From: Thalassospira sp. HJ
GTDB taxonomy: Bacteria; Pseudomonadota; Alphaproteobacteria; Rhodospirillales; Thalassospiraceae
DNA: 64,000 nucleotides
Reading direction: 5' to 3'
NCBI RefSeq assembly: GCF_000948415.1
Contig: NZ_JYII01000010.1
Span: forward strand, 496,001 to 560,000
The notes below the pieces were generated by a model. The model was not told where the DNA came from and made no database searches. It saw nothing but the letters and a program-made list of their open reading frames with translations. A program made the position numbers and the translations under genes. Within the stretch, counting starts at the first letter, position 1. Each line of letters opens with the position of its first letter. Positions 36,807 through 46,699 of the stretch are shown here, piece after piece.

Positions 36807-37895
36807 TCAGAAGCGGAAGGAAAGCGATAGCGACCCGAACTGATCCGCCCCGCTTTGGGCGGTGAATTCCGGGGTGCGATAGACATGGGTGTAGGTCAGG
36901 CGTGCCTGACCGATAATCACCGCGAGACCGATCTGCAGATCACCAACCAACGGCTCCTTATCGACCGAGTTGCTGTCGGTAAAGGTATTGCCATCAAGGG
37001 TGATGTCACGCGCAACATACCGCCCGGCAAAGCCTGCAAAGATATAGCCACTCAGCGGGAAGCCCTCGGTATCGGGCACAAAGAAGTCCGATCCCGGCAG
37101 GCTGGGACGGATACGCGGCGGGCCGTAATCGGCCGGCAGGTCAAAGCCCATACGGAACATCGTGCCGAGCTCCGCATTGGTAAAGGCATTCCCGAGTGTG
37201 ACTGCACCGTGCGGCGTGGCATCGAACTCGACCCCCAGAAGATCGGCTTCAAACCAGCCGCGATATTTCCGCTCATAGGTCAGGCCAATGACCGGTTCGT
37301 TTTTGATCTGATTGTCCCAGCCTTCGGGATGAGGGCTGTTGATCTGCTTATGGACAAAGGACTGCGTTTCATCGGCAAGCGATGCCGGGCCAACCACGCC
37401 AAGGGTCAGCTCCAGCGTATCAATGCGCGAATAGTTGCTGTCTGATCCCTTTTTCTGCAGGCCGGTATCGGACAAAAGTCCCGCAGTACCATACAGCATC
37501 CCGGCCCACGGGCGGTCATCGGGCTGATTTTCCGCAATCGTGATGTCATCAGGCGTGAACATGGTCTGGCCCAGCGAGTAGCTGGTGCGAATGCGGCCTT
37601 CGGAGGCAAAGAACGGAACCTGTTTGGCAACGTTCAGAAAGCTTGCAGGCGCTGAATCTTCCGGCGAGATGAAGGCAAGGCGTACACCGTTGGTGTAGTG
37701 CTGATCGCTATTTGTCGGGGTGAACAGATCGTTTTCAACCGACAGCGACACACCCCATTTGTCGTCCGGGGTGCGGGTCGATTGCGGTCCATCGGCCGTG
37801 TTGGTTTGCGCCATGGTCCCTTGCGTGCCAGCAAACAGGGCAAGCAGGGAGGCTGAGACAGCGATAACACGACGAGACGCGCGGGCGTTGAGCAT
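36807..37895 (-). CDS. LpxR-like outer-membrane lipid A deacylase family protein (DUF2219)
   Basis: 362 residues from the start at 37895, giving a signal peptide (MLNARASRRVIAVSASLLAL, cleavage near TMAQT). An earlier start adds 27 unlikely residues. The mature N-terminus WGVSLSVENDLFTPTNSDQHYTNG (about 48-71) includes the conserved END and YTNG of LpxR, which removes the 3'-acyloxyacyl group from lipid A. The rest alternates polar/hydrophobic as in a beta-barrel and ends with an aromatic (SLSLSFRF), the outer-membrane insertion signal. Whether lipid A is the true substrate is inferred from family. Confidence 0.87.
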   Translation of the reverse strand: MLNARASRRVIAVSASLLALFAGTQGTMAQTNTADGPQSTRTPDDKWGVSLSVENDLFTPTNSDQHYTNGVRLAFISPEDSAPASFLNVAKQVPFFASEGRIRTSYSLGQTMFTPDDITIAENQPDDRPWAGMLYGTAGLLSDTGLQKKGSDSNYSRIDTLELTLGVVGPASLADETQSFVHKQINSPHPEGWDNQIKNEPVIGLTYERKYRGWFEADLLGVEFDATPHGAVTLGNAFTNAELGTMFRMGFDLPADYGPPRIRPSLPGSDFFVPDTEGFPLSGYIFAGFAGRYVARDITLDGNTFTDSNSVDKEPLVGDLQIGLAVIIGQARLTYTHVYRTPEFTAQSGADQFGSLSLSFRF

Positions 37896-38112
37896 GATCA
37901 AATGAACTCGTGAAAGCAGTTGGTTACCAGATAGCGATCTGTTGCCGACTGATCTTGGACAATTTATGGCAAGCATGCCAGTGAAGTTTGCGGGGTCGTG
38001 AACGATGTCTCACCGCATATACACGGATTGATCGCCACAAAGCTTAAACTGCCAAGGGCGGGTTTTGTTCCCGCGCGTTGGATCATTCTTGTTGATTTGT
38101 CCGACCAATGAA

Positions 38113-38145
38113 AAACGCCGCCCTTGGATCAAGGACGGCGTTTGT
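38113..38145 (-). terminator. Terminator of the DUF2189 gene
   Basis: Read on the minus strand, AACGCCGTCCTTG pairs with CAAGGGCGGCGTT with a single mismatch, followed by TTTTC. It lies 25 bp after the stop of the DUF2189 gene. Confidence 0.85.
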
Positions 38146-38167
38146 AAAATCGATTGCCGGGAAAGGC

Positions 38168-39004
38168 TCAGGGAACCTGACGGCGCAGGCGGGCGACGTC
38201 GGCCTGACTTTCATCAATGATCCCGCGATAGGCATGCCAGCTTGAGAAGCCAAGAAGCGGCATCGTAATCGCCAGTCCGAACATGAAGACAACCATGCCG
38301 CAGGCCGAAAGGATGGCAATCACTGCACCCCAGCCGACCAGAACCTTCCAGTTCTTGCGAAATGCCGAGACACTGATGATCACAGCCGTAATCACATCAA
38401 CGTCTCGATCTACCAGAAGCGGGATCGATACCACCGAAACCGCAAAGGCAATGATCGCAAGCACACCGCCAAGAAGGCCGCCGGTGATCAGGAAGGTTAT
38501 CGCATCACGAGAGAAGAAGGTTTCCCAGACCAGCACATCAAGCGATGGCATGGTGCCATTGTAAAACAGCGCAAACAGCAGCATCGCAATGCGCGTCCAG
38601 GCCAAGAAGAACAGCATCAACAGAACACCAATCGCCCCGATCTGACCGGGATTGCGGCGAAAACCATTCAAACTGTGCCAAAGGGTAACGTTTTCGCCCA
38701 TCTCTAGGCGGCGACTGGTTTCATAAAGCCCGACCGCCACGATCGGGGCCAAAAGCATGAAGCCAGCCGCAAGTGGTAAGGTCAAATAGGGTTGGCCGGA
38801 GCGGAAGATGCTGAGAATGATCAGCCAACCGGCAACGGTACACAGCGCACCATAGGTCAGGCCAATGGCCGGTGTGCGTTTGAAATCGCGCCACCCGGCT
38901 TGCAGCCAGGCACCCGATTGGTCGGTGGTGATGGTACGTACAGCGATACCGCGCTGTCCGGGGTCGACCGCTTTTTCTGGCGTTTCGATTGTTGTATCGG
39001 TCAT
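38168..39004 (-). CDS. DUF2189 integral membrane protein
   Basis: 278 residues. The ATG at 39004 has GGGAGG at 6-bp spacing. A short soluble N-terminus (RTITTDQSGAWLQAGWRDFK) is followed by about six transmembrane helices. TYGALCTVAGWLII and LAPIVAVGLYETSRRLEMGE fit the DUF2189 family. No function is known for it. It stands alone with its own terminator. Confidence 0.85.
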   Translation of the reverse strand: MTDTTIETPEKAVDPGQRGIAVRTITTDQSGAWLQAGWRDFKRTPAIGLTYGALCTVAGWLIILSIFRSGQPYLTLPLAAGFMLLAPIVAVGLYETSRRLEMGENVTLWHSLNGFRRNPGQIGAIGVLLMLFFLAWTRIAMLLFALFYNGTMPSLDVLVWETFFSRDAITFLITGGLLGGVLAIIAFAVSVVSIPLLVDRDVDVITAVIISVSAFRKNWKVLVGWGAVIAILSACGMVVFMFGLAITMPLLGFSSWHAYRGIIDESQADVARLRRQVP

Positions 39005-39464
39005 TTTAATCCTCCCTGTCGCGATTGCGTACAACGATCATCCGAATGGAATGAAAGTCAGGATTGAATTTTTTGTTTTATAAAATGTATCATTTTGAAA
39101 GCCGATTTCCACCATCCAATTGATTTTAAACTACGTATTTCGCCAATTGGTAAATTCGCAAATGGCGTTAAAGGTTTTCTTTCCGTGGATTCCGGTTTTG
39201 TTTTTAATCCTTCAAAATAACGTAATATCAAGGTGATGCTTGATCAGAGGGCTGTGCTGACACACATGAAGATGGTGCCTTCGGAACAAAGGGGCGCCGT
39301 TCGGGTTACACAGTGATTAAGCTTGCCCGAAATTAGCTATAATCTTTGGCCATTTTCTGTTGCGAGAGTCATCACGAGCCTTATGCTTTCGGACATGAAA
39401 TCAAACCTTTGTGGGTTTCTGCCATATTCGGCGGATGACCTTGCGATCTAGCGGAGCCTGACTG
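39005..39464. other. AT-rich divergent intergenic region upstream of the AsmA-like gene
   Basis: 460 bp with no convincing gene. It contains two CAATTG elements within CCAATTGATTTT and CGCCAATTGG (about 39115-39149), which form a loose dyad. A perfect -10 TATAAT occurs at 39338-39343, about 120 bp ahead of the AsmA-like gene, but its -35 (TGATTA/GATTAA) is poor. Confidence 0.45.
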
Positions 39465-42400
39465 TTGAAAAAAATCCTTGCCGCAATTGGCGCACTTCTC
39501 GTGGTTCTTGTTGCCGCGTTGCTGATCATTCCGTCGCTGATCGACTGGAATGGCTACAAGGCACAGATCAGTCAGGCTGTGCGTGATGCTACCGGCCGCG
39601 AACTGAACCTTGCCGGTGATCTGTCGATGTCGCTGATCCCGTCGCCGTCACTGACTGCGACCGATGTCAGTCTGGGCAATGTGGCTGGCGCGCAGGACGC
39701 CAACATGGTCGAGATCGGCGAAGTCCGGGTGTCGGTGGCCCTGATGCCGCTTCTGACCGGCAATGTGCAGGTGACCGAAGTCAGCCTGATCAATCCGGTG
39801 ATTGCCATCGAAACCTTTGAAGATGGCAGCAATAACCTGGTGTTTGATCCCAATCAGGCAACGCGATCCGGCCCGGATGCAGGTATGATCACAACGCCGG
39901 GTGCGGGTAGCGAAACCGCGTCTACCCCGACCGAAGGTGGGGATACTGCCGCTGATAGTGGTGAAGAGGCCGGCAGCGATTTTGCCAGCACCATTCAGGT
40001 CGACCGTCTGGAAATCGAAAATGCGACCATCATTTATCGTGCGCCGGGTTCCGAAGAACGTATTGAGGGCCTGACCCTTGGTGTTTCCGCACAGACCCTG
40101 AATGGCCCGATCGAGGGTGAAGGTTATGTCTTCTATCGCGGTATCCCGCTGACCTTTGCGCTTAATGTTGGCGAGATCATCCAGACCGCGCCGTTCCCGG
40201 TCAGCCTCAAGCTTGGCATTGATGAGGTTGATGGCGGTGTCACCGTTGCCGGACGTGTCGACCTTTCATCTGACAATCCCGGTTTTGACGGCGAAATTGA
40301 CAGTGACTTTGACGACCTGCGCGAAGCTGCCATTCGGATTGCCGGTGACCATGCCGATATCCCCGATATCGCTGCCAAGCCTCTTGATCTTGGCGGGCAT
40401 ATTACGGCCAATGCCAAATCGGTAACGCTGAATGATCTTTCGATCCGCTTTGGTGAAACCCGTGGGTCGGGCGCGATTGCCATTGATCAGGAACCAAGCC
40501 TCAGTGCTGATGTCGCGCTTCGCTTCAACCAGCTTGATCTTGATAGCATTCTGGTGCTGGCCGATATGGGCGATGCGACGTCTTCACCTGCTGCAAACAG
40601 TGCTGACAGTGCATCGACAGCTTCTGGTGATGCCGCGGGTGGTGCGCAATCCATTCCGTCGCAAAGTTCGGTCAAGAAAGGCGGTACGGCCAATGCCCCG
40701 GCCATTCCGGCCGATCTGACGGCCTCAATCGATTTTGAAGTCGAAACCCTGATCTATAATCAGACACCGGTCCACAACGCGCGGATCAATGCCGCAATTG
40801 CCAACAGCAAGGTGACGCTTAACGAAGTGTCCGCAGGTTTGCCGGGCGGGACGGACGTTGCCGTGTTTGGCAGCATTTCCGGTGAAACACCAACGCCGAG
40901 TGCGGAACTGAGCTACGAAGTCGCTTCGGAAAACATTCGTGCGGTCATTCGTTGGTTGGGTGCGGATGTTGATGGCATTCGTGCCGATCGTCTGCGTCGC
41001 TTCTCGCTGACTGGCGGGATTAAGGGGACGAGTGAACAGCTCAATATTTCCGATCTTGATCTTCGGGTTGATGACACCGCCATTCGTGGTGCGGTTGTTG
41101 CCAATTTGAGTGGGTCGGGCCTGCCGGCCTTGGGCATCGGCCTGAAGCTTGATCGGATCAATCTTGATCAGTATCTCGCCGCCAGCCCGGATGCAGAGGT
41201 TTCTGTTTCCGCGACCTCGGATGCGGGTTCTACGTCATCTGGTGATGGCGGAACGGCATCTTCGGGTGGCGGCACGGCGTCTGCCACGAAGCCCGATATG
41301 GTCAAGGTCATCAAGGACGCGTTGGCCCCGCTTGAAGGGCTTGCGGCCAATTACCGACTGGCGGCAGATGAAATCATTTCATCGGGTGTCTCGGTACGCG
41401 GCATTTCAATTGATGGCAGCATCAGCGGACCTGACATTACCCTGACCAACTTTGCCGTTGCTGATGCCGCCGGTCTTTCGGCCAGTGCAAAGGGTGTGTT
41501 TAACGGTTCGGCCAATGTTCCGGCATTTGATAATTTGTCGGTACGCGTGACTGCCAAAACGCTTGAGCCGCTGGCAAAGCTTACCGGCATTACCCTGCCG
41601 GCCCCGGCCAGCAGCTATAAGAGTGTTCAGGCCAATCTTGGCCTGAATGGTCCGGTGACTGGTCCGACGGTTGCGGTTGATGTTTCCAACCCGCTTCTGC
41701 AGGTCGCCCTTGATGGTGTTGTCTCGGAAATGCTGGGCAGCAATCCGGGCATCGATGGCAAACTTGCCGTGCAGGCATCAAGCCTGAACCGTGCGCTTGA
41801 GCTTCTGGCCCCGACCTATACGCCATCAGGCAATCTTGGCCGTTTGGCGGTGTCGGGCAATGTTCAGGGCAATGCGCAGAACGTCGCACTGGATGGCTTG
41901 AAGCTTATCCTTGGGGCGTTTGAAACAGCTGGTAACGTTCGTTTCGATGGTTCACAGGCACAGCCCAAGCTTTCTGTCGACCTTTCGGGGGGCAAGCTTG
42001 TGGTTGATCCGTTCCTGCCCGCCGCAGAACGCGCAAGCCTGATGCCCGGTATCGGCAGTGGTCCGCGCAAGGCGGCATTCAATCTGCCCAAAACCACAAA
42101 TGTTACCCGTGTTGATGCACGTGATGGCACGCCGTGGGATGACAATGTGATTGATGTATCGGCGCTGCGTTCGATCGATGCGGATATCTCCATCGCGTTG
42201 GATCAGCTGGACTTTGATACCTACAGCCTGATCAATCCGGACCTGAAAGCCAATCTGGTCAATGGTCTTCTGACCATTCCGTCCTTTACCGGGCTTTTGG
42301 GGCAGGGTGACCTTGCCATAAACGGCACCTTTGATGCCCGCAGTGCCGATGTTCCCAAACTGGCACTTGCCGGGAAACTTGATGGTTCACGGATTGAAAG

Positions 42401-43031
42401 CCTGGCCCCGATACGTGTTGCAAACGATACCATCCTTGGTGGTGTTGGCCTGACCTTTGATGCCAATGCCCAGGGCAATACATCCCGCCGTCTGGTATCG
42501 GCCCTGAATGGGACGGCCAATCTGGTTCTGAATAATGTGCGCTTTAGCAATGCAGACAATCGCTCGACCGATCCGCAACTGAATATCGAAGCGTTGTTGC
42601 GTCAGGGGCCGCAGGCCATGGTGGTTGAAGGGGTTGGTAATAACGATCTGTTGCAGACGCTCGAAGCAGACATGACGATCACCAACGGTATTGCCAAAAC
42701 CACCCGGGTTGAGGCGGTCTCACGTGTCGGGACGGCGGATGCGGATGCGACCCTTGATCTGCCGCGCTGGGTCATGGATACGCAGGCTGATTTCGATTTC
42801 TCTGAAAAGATCGAAGAGCTGCCAGCGTTTAGCGTCTATGCCAAAGGCAAGATCGACGATCCGGTCATCACCGGTCGCATGGACAAGGTTGCCGTCAAGG
42901 TCCTTGATAACCTGATCGACAAGGCGCTCGGCGGTGACGGATCGTCCAGTTCTTCCGGATCTGGCGGTGGTTCTGCCGAGGATGCGGCCAAGGGGCTTCT
43001 GAAAGGACTGCTCAATCAGTTCGGTCGATAA
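39465..43031 (+). CDS. AsmA-family giant envelope protein
   Basis: 1188 residues from a TTG start with GGAG at 8 bp. One N-terminal membrane helix (about 4-22) is followed by the AsmA signature IPSLIDWNGYKAQISQAVRD and LNLAGDLSMSLIPSPSL. The long periplasmic part is predicted beta-rich, and the C-terminus has the AsmA_2 domain with FNLPKTTNVTRVDARDGTPW and TFDANAQGNTSRRLVSALNG. AsmA-like proteins are thought to carry phospholipids between the two membranes. Four Ser/Thr/Gly/Ala-rich low-complexity inserts (about 142-170, 372-400, 580-605, 1155-1175) are unusual and look like flexible linkers. Confidence 0.9.
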   Translation: MKKILAAIGALLVVLVAALLIIPSLIDWNGYKAQISQAVRDATGRELNLAGDLSMSLIPSPSLTATDVSLGNVAGAQDANMVEIGEVRVSVALMPLLTGNVQVTEVSLINPVIAIETFEDGSNNLVFDPNQATRSGPDAGMITTPGAGSETASTPTEGGDTAADSGEEAGSDFASTIQVDRLEIENATIIYRAPGSEERIEGLTLGVSAQTLNGPIEGEGYVFYRGIPLTFALNVGEIIQTAPFPVSLKLGIDEVDGGVTVAGRVDLSSDNPGFDGEIDSDFDDLREAAIRIAGDHADIPDIAAKPLDLGGHITANAKSVTLNDLSIRFGETRGSGAIAIDQEPSLSADVALRFNQLDLDSILVLADMGDATSSPAANSADSASTASGDAAGGAQSIPSQSSVKKGGTANAPAIPADLTASIDFEVETLIYNQTPVHNARINAAIANSKVTLNEVSAGLPGGTDVAVFGSISGETPTPSAELSYEVASENIRAVIRWLGADVDGIRADRLRRFSLTGGIKGTSEQLNISDLDLRVDDTAIRGAVVANLSGSGLPALGIGLKLDRINLDQYLAASPDAEVSVSATSDAGSTSSGDGGTASSGGGTASATKPDMVKVIKDALAPLEGLAANYRLAADEIISSGVSVRGISIDGSISGPDITLTNFAVADAAGLSASAKGVFNGSANVPAFDNLSVRVTAKTLEPLAKLTGITLPAPASSYKSVQANLGLNGPVTGPTVAVDVSNPLLQVALDGVVSEMLGSNPGIDGKLAVQASSLNRALELLAPTYTPSGNLGRLAVSGNVQGNAQNVALDGLKLILGAFETAGNVRFDGSQAQPKLSVDLSGGKLVVDPFLPAAERASLMPGIGSGPRKAAFNLPKTTNVTRVDARDGTPWDDNVIDVSALRSIDADISIALDQLDFDTYSLINPDLKANLVNGLLTIPSFTGLLGQGDLAINGTFDARSADVPKLALAGKLDGSRIESLAPIRVANDTILGGVGLTFDANAQGNTSRRLVSALNGTANLVLNNVRFSNADNRSTDPQLNIEALLRQGPQAMVVEGVGNNDLLQTLEADMTITNGIAKTTRVEAVSRVGTADADATLDLPRWVMDTQADFDFSEKIEELPAFSVYAKGKIDDPVITGRMDKVAVKVLDNLIDKALGGDGSSSSSGSGGGSAEDAAKGLLKGLLNQFGR

Positions 43032-43056
43032 GCCGTCAAACCATTGCAATCTCGAT

Positions 43057-43086
43057 AAAACGGCCCTGCTTTGCGGGGCCGTTTTT
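43057..43086 (+). terminator. Terminator after the AsmA-like gene
   Basis: AAAACGGCCC and GGGCCGTTTTT pair around a TGCTTTGCG core with one weak position. It ends 26-55 bp beyond the stop. Confidence 0.85.
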
Positions 43087-43202
43087 GTTTCAGTTCAATA
43101 AGTTGATGTTGGATTGTCATAAATAAGCAAAAAAACCTTAACAAAGAGGTCCGGCTTCGACATGATCCGCCCGTCGATTCCCTTTGATGGTAACGGTTGA
43201 TT

Positions 43203-44729
43203 ATGTCGGTAAAGAAAACTGCTCTGGATAAGGATCTCAAGTGGCAAAAACGCATGGATGCGGGGCTGGGTGAAACCGCTTCGATCAGTGCAAAGCTTGG
43301 TTTGGCACTTGTCTTCCTGCTTGCCTGTAGTGCGTTTGTCGCCTTTCACATGGGCGGACTGCCGCAAAGTGGCTTTCTGATCGCGGCTGCTGTTATTGGC
43401 GGCTATATGGCGCTCAATATCGGCGCGAACGACGTTGCCAACAATGTTGGCCCTGCGGTGGGCTCCAAGGCGCTAACCATGGTTGGCGCCCTTTTGATTG
43501 CCGCGATATTCGAAGCGGCCGGTGCGATCATTGCCGGTGGCGATGTTGTCGGCACGATCAAGAACGGCATTATCGACCCGACCCAGATGCCCGATGCCAA
43601 GACCTTTGTCTGGGCAATGATGGCGGCCCTTCTGGCAGCGGCCCTTTGGCTGAACCTTGCAACCTGGCTTGGTGCACCGGTTTCAACCACGCACTCCATC
43701 GTCGGGGGTGTCATGGGTGCTGGGATGGCCGCCGTTGGTATTGGTGCGGTAAACTGGCCGACCATGGGCAAGATCGCCGCAAGCTGGGTGATTTCCCCGG
43801 TGCTTGGCGGTTTGATCGCAGCAGGCTTTCTGGCTTTCATCAAATTCCGCATTCTTTACACCGAAGACCGTGTGACGGCTGCGCGCAAATGGGTTCCGAT
43901 CCTGGTGGGCGTGATGGTTTCCGCGTTTTCGATGTACCTGATGATGAAGGGTGTAAAGAAAATCTGGAAGGCCGACACCCCGGTCGTCATCGCGATTGGT
44001 ATTGCCGCCTTCTTCCTGACCGTGATCCCGGTGCGCAAGGCCGTCTTCCGGGCATCGGCAAGCATGACCGGTCGTCGCAAGGAAATCGCATCGCTGTTTC
44101 GTATTCCGCTGGTGGTATCGGCAGCCCTTCTTTCCTTTGCGCATGGCTCCAACGACGTAGCCAACGCGATTGGCCCGCTGGCGGCCATTGTCTCGGGTGT
44201 TGATAGCGGTCAGATCGTGACATCTGCCCCGATCCCGATCTGGGTGATGGTGATTGGTGCGGTTGGTATCTCTGCCGGTCTGATCCTGTTTGGTCCGAAA
44301 CTGATCAAGACGGTTGGTTCGAAAATCACCAAGCTTGATCCGATCCGTGCCTATACCGTGGCATTGTCAGCCGCCCTTACGGTGATTGTCGCATCTGCGC
44401 TGGGCCTTCCGGTCAGCTCGACCCACATTGCTGTTGGTGCGGTCTTCGGGGTTGGCTTCCTGCGTGAAAGCCTGTCACATCGCCGTCGCCAGATCGCACC
44501 GCCGATGCTGGTGGATCGCAGCGAGAACGAGCAGGCGGACGAGCATATCGAAGCGCTCCGTCAAATCGATCCGAGCGAAGCCGAAAAGGCAGAGAAGAAA
44601 TTCCGCAAACGCCTTCTGGTGCGTCGTCGCTACGCGGTGACGATTGCAACCGCGTGGGTGGTGACGGTGCCGGCTGGTGCCTTCCTTGGGGCGCTTCTGT
44701 TCTTCACCATTCGCGGCATCATGCTGTAA
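43203..44729 (+). CDS. Inorganic phosphate transporter, PiT family
   Basis: 508 residues, about ten to twelve transmembrane helices. The family's duplicated signature is clear: NIGANDVANNVGPAVGSKAL (about 74-93) and HGSNDVANAIGPLAAI (about 316-331), the sites that bind phosphate and cation. A second pair of motifs, APVSTTHSIVGGVMGAG and LPVSSTHIAVGAVFGVG, is also present. The start ATG at 43203 is preferred to TTG at 43197. No PhoU-like gene is adjacent. The polar insert before the last helix (about 420-470) is rich in Arg/Glu. Confidence 0.93.
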   Translation: MSVKKTALDKDLKWQKRMDAGLGETASISAKLGLALVFLLACSAFVAFHMGGLPQSGFLIAAAVIGGYMALNIGANDVANNVGPAVGSKALTMVGALLIAAIFEAAGAIIAGGDVVGTIKNGIIDPTQMPDAKTFVWAMMAALLAAALWLNLATWLGAPVSTTHSIVGGVMGAGMAAVGIGAVNWPTMGKIAASWVISPVLGGLIAAGFLAFIKFRILYTEDRVTAARKWVPILVGVMVSAFSMYLMMKGVKKIWKADTPVVIAIGIAAFFLTVIPVRKAVFRASASMTGRRKEIASLFRIPLVVSAALLSFAHGSNDVANAIGPLAAIVSGVDSGQIVTSAPIPIWVMVIGAVGISAGLILFGPKLIKTVGSKITKLDPIRAYTVALSAALTVIVASALGLPVSSTHIAVGAVFGVGFLRESLSHRRRQIAPPMLVDRSENEQADEHIEALRQIDPSEAEKAEKKFRKRLLVRRRYAVTIATAWVVTVPAGAFLGALLFFTIRGIML

Positions 44730-44797
44730 TCGCATAAGAATATAGTTTCGCAGCGCGGCGCCCCATTTTCCCCGGGGCGACATGCAGCGATCTGCAG

Positions 44798-44829
44798 CGG
44801 CGATCAGGTTCTTCCTGATCGCCGTTTTT
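44798..44829 (+). terminator. Terminator after the phosphate transporter
   Basis: CGGCGATCAGG (44798-44808) pairs with CCTGATCGCCG (44814-44824) around a 5-nt loop, then TTTTT. Confidence 0.93.
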
Positions 44830-44831
44830 CC

Positions 44832-44860
44832 TTGACCGGGCTTTGGTCTGCGCGTAAACA
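44832..44860 (+). promoter_or_regulatory. Possible promoter of the queuosine transporter gene
   Basis: TTGACC (44832-44837) and TAAACA (44855-44860) are exactly 17 bp apart, directly after the preceding terminator and 102 bp before the ATG. The -10 is weak. I looked for a preQ1 riboswitch in the leader and found none. Confidence 0.4.
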
Positions 44861-44961
44861 GCCGCACCAAAGTTACACAGAATCCGTCCGAGATCGTCGC
44901 CCAGTTTGGTGGGCCGCGAGATTTGTTATGCGTGGGTTCATTTGATTAGAAAGGCTAACAG

Positions 44962-45507
44962 ATGAAAGCGATCATTTTCGGTGTTCTCGCCATGGCGGTG
45001 ACCGTTGTCGCATCGAACATTCTGGTCGAATACCCGCTGCCGGGCGTTCTGGCCGACTGGCTGACCTATGGTGCCTTTACCTATCCGGTCGCCTTTCTTG
45101 TTACCGACCTGACCAACCGCGCACGCGGTGCGGCGGCGGCACGTGTTGTCGTGCTGGCCGGTTTTGCCCTGGCGGTTGTTTTGTCGCTGATCTTTGCAGA
45201 TACGCGCATTGCCATCGCATCGGGTTCGGCATTCCTGATTGCCCAGATGCTGGATGTCACCGTTTTTGACAAGCTGCGCCGCGCCAGCTGGTGGAAGGCC
45301 CCGCTGGTGTCATCGGGTATCGGTTCGGCGGTTGATACCGCGCTTTTCTTCTCGATCGCGTTTGCCGGTACCGGTCTTCCGTGGGATACGTGGGCGATGG
45401 GCGACTTTGCCGCCAAGATGATCATGGCGTTGACTTGCCTTGCACCGTTCCGCCTGCTGATGAGCGTGGTTACCCCGCGCGTCAATGCGGAACCGGCCCG
45501 CGGCTAA
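44962..45507 (+). CDS. yhhQ: Queuosine precursor transporter (VUT/YhhQ family)
   Basis: 181 residues with about five transmembrane helices. The family motifs appear: AFTYPVAFLVTDLTNRARGA (about 38-57), ASGSAFLIAQMLDVTVFDKL (about 88-107), and RASWWKAPLVSSGIGSAVDT (about 109-128). E. coli YhhQ takes up preQ0 and preQ1. Its position directly ahead of queA-tgt-queF strongly supports the same role here. AAAGGC precedes the ATG. It is separated from queA by 133 bp with a possible hairpin. Confidence 0.9.
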   Translation: MKAIIFGVLAMAVTVVASNILVEYPLPGVLADWLTYGAFTYPVAFLVTDLTNRARGAAAARVVVLAGFALAVVLSLIFADTRIAIASGSAFLIAQMLDVTVFDKLRRASWWKAPLVSSGIGSAVDTALFFSIAFAGTGLPWDTWAMGDFAAKMIMALTCLAPFRLLMSVVTPRVNAEPARG

Positions 45508-45579
45508 GGCCTTAAGGTCGGGCTGATACAAGGCAAGGGCGGGTCAGATATGCCGCTCATAGCCTTGTGATTTTTTACG

Positions 45580-45605
45580 AAGGGGCGCATAAGACGCCCC
45601 TTCAT
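45580..45605 (+). terminator. Weak terminator or attenuator before queA
   Basis: AAGGGGCG (45580-45587) pairs with CGCCCCTT (45595-45602) around a 7-nt loop. The following T-run is broken (CATTTGC), so it is more likely a partial terminator between the transporter gene and queA. Confidence 0.5.
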
Positions 45606-45640
45606 TTGCTTCTTCAATTGACCCGGAATTGCCCTGATCC

Positions 45641-46693
45641 ATGAAAGTCGATCTGTTCGATTTTGAATTGCCGCGCGAACGCATTGCAGAACATCCGGCC
45701 AATCCGCGTGATGCTGCTCGTATGCTTGATCTTTCCGGTACGGGAACTGTGGACCGTATCGTGCGCGAACTGCCCGATATCCTGCGTCCCGGTGACTTGC
45801 TGATTTCCAATGATACGCGTGTTATTCCGGCCCGCCTTTTTGGTAAACGCGGCGATGCCAAGGTTGAAGTCACCCTGCATAAGCAGGAAGGCCTTGGCAC
45901 CTGGGTGGCATTTGCCAAACCGGCCAAGAAGCTGCGCATCGGCGAAACCTTCAAGGTCAATGACGAATTCGAAGCCGAGGTCCTTGCCAAGAAGGACGGT
46001 GGTGAAGTCACGCTGCGCTTTAACAAGTCGGGTGCAGATCTGATTGCAGCCCTTGAAAAGTACGGCGTCATGCCACTGCCGCCCTATATCCGCCGCGAGG
46101 TCGGTGGCGATGATCAGGACAAGTCCGATTATCAGACCATCTTTGCGCAAAAGGACGGCGCGGTGGCGGCCCCGACGGCAGGTCTGCATTTTACCCCGGA
46201 CCTTCTGGCCAATCTGGATGCGCGCGGGATCAATCGCCGCACTATTACGCTTCATGTTGGGGCGGGGACGTTCCTGCCGGTCAAGGTCGATGATACCGAT
46301 GACCACAAAATGCATGCCGAATGGGGATCAATCAGCAAGGAAATCGCCGATCTGATCAACGAGACGCACGCAAATGGTGGCCGGGTGATTGCAGTCGGGA
46401 CCACGTCGCTGCGTCTGCTTGAAAGTGCCGCGCGCGAGGACGGGGTGGTTGAACCGTTCGAGGCAGAGACCGACATCTTTATCACGCCGGGTTACAAGTT
46501 CCGCGCCGTGGATATGCTTCTGACCAACTTCCACCTGCCGCGTTCGACGCTGTTTATGCTGGTTTCGGCCTTTGCCGGGTTTGATCGGATGAAGGCAGCC
46601 TATGGCCACGCCATCGAAAATGAATACCGCTTCTATTCCTATGGCGATTGCAGCCTGCTTGAATGCGCCAATAAAATTGATGCACGGACATAA
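45641..46693 (+). CDS. queA: QueA, S-adenosylmethionine:tRNA ribosyltransferase-isomerase
   Basis: 350 residues; transfers the ribosyl part of SAM to preQ1-tRNA to give epoxyqueuosine. Hallmarks: [20 protein letters not shown] at the N-terminus, [14 protein letters not shown], and [13 protein letters not shown] in the middle, and [20 protein letters not shown] near the C-terminus. The length is standard. It is followed by tgt after 6 bp. Confidence 0.97.
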   Translation: MKVDLFDFELPRERIAEHPANPRDAARMLDLSGTGTVDRIVRELPDILRPGDLLISNDTRVIPARLFGKRGDAKVEVTLHKQEGLGTWVAFAKPAKKLRIGETFKVNDEFEAEVLAKKDGGEVTLRFNKSGADLIAALEKYGVMPLPPYIRREVGGDDQDKSDYQTIFAQKDGAVAAPTAGLHFTPDLLANLDARGINRRTITLHVGAGTFLPVKVDDTDDHKMHAEWGSISKEIADLINETHANGGRVIAVGTTSLRLLESAAREDGVVEPFEAETDIFITPGYKFRAVDMLLTNFHLPRSTLFMLVSAFAGFDRMKAAYGHAIENEYRFYSYGDCSLLECANKIDART

Positions 46694-46699
46694 AAACCG

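Noticed and set aside
44730-44961. A preQ1 riboswitch upstream of the queuosine transporter
   Set aside because: No ACCC...AAAAAACUA-like core (class I) or class II pseudoknot pattern was found; only a terminator and a weak promoter are visible.
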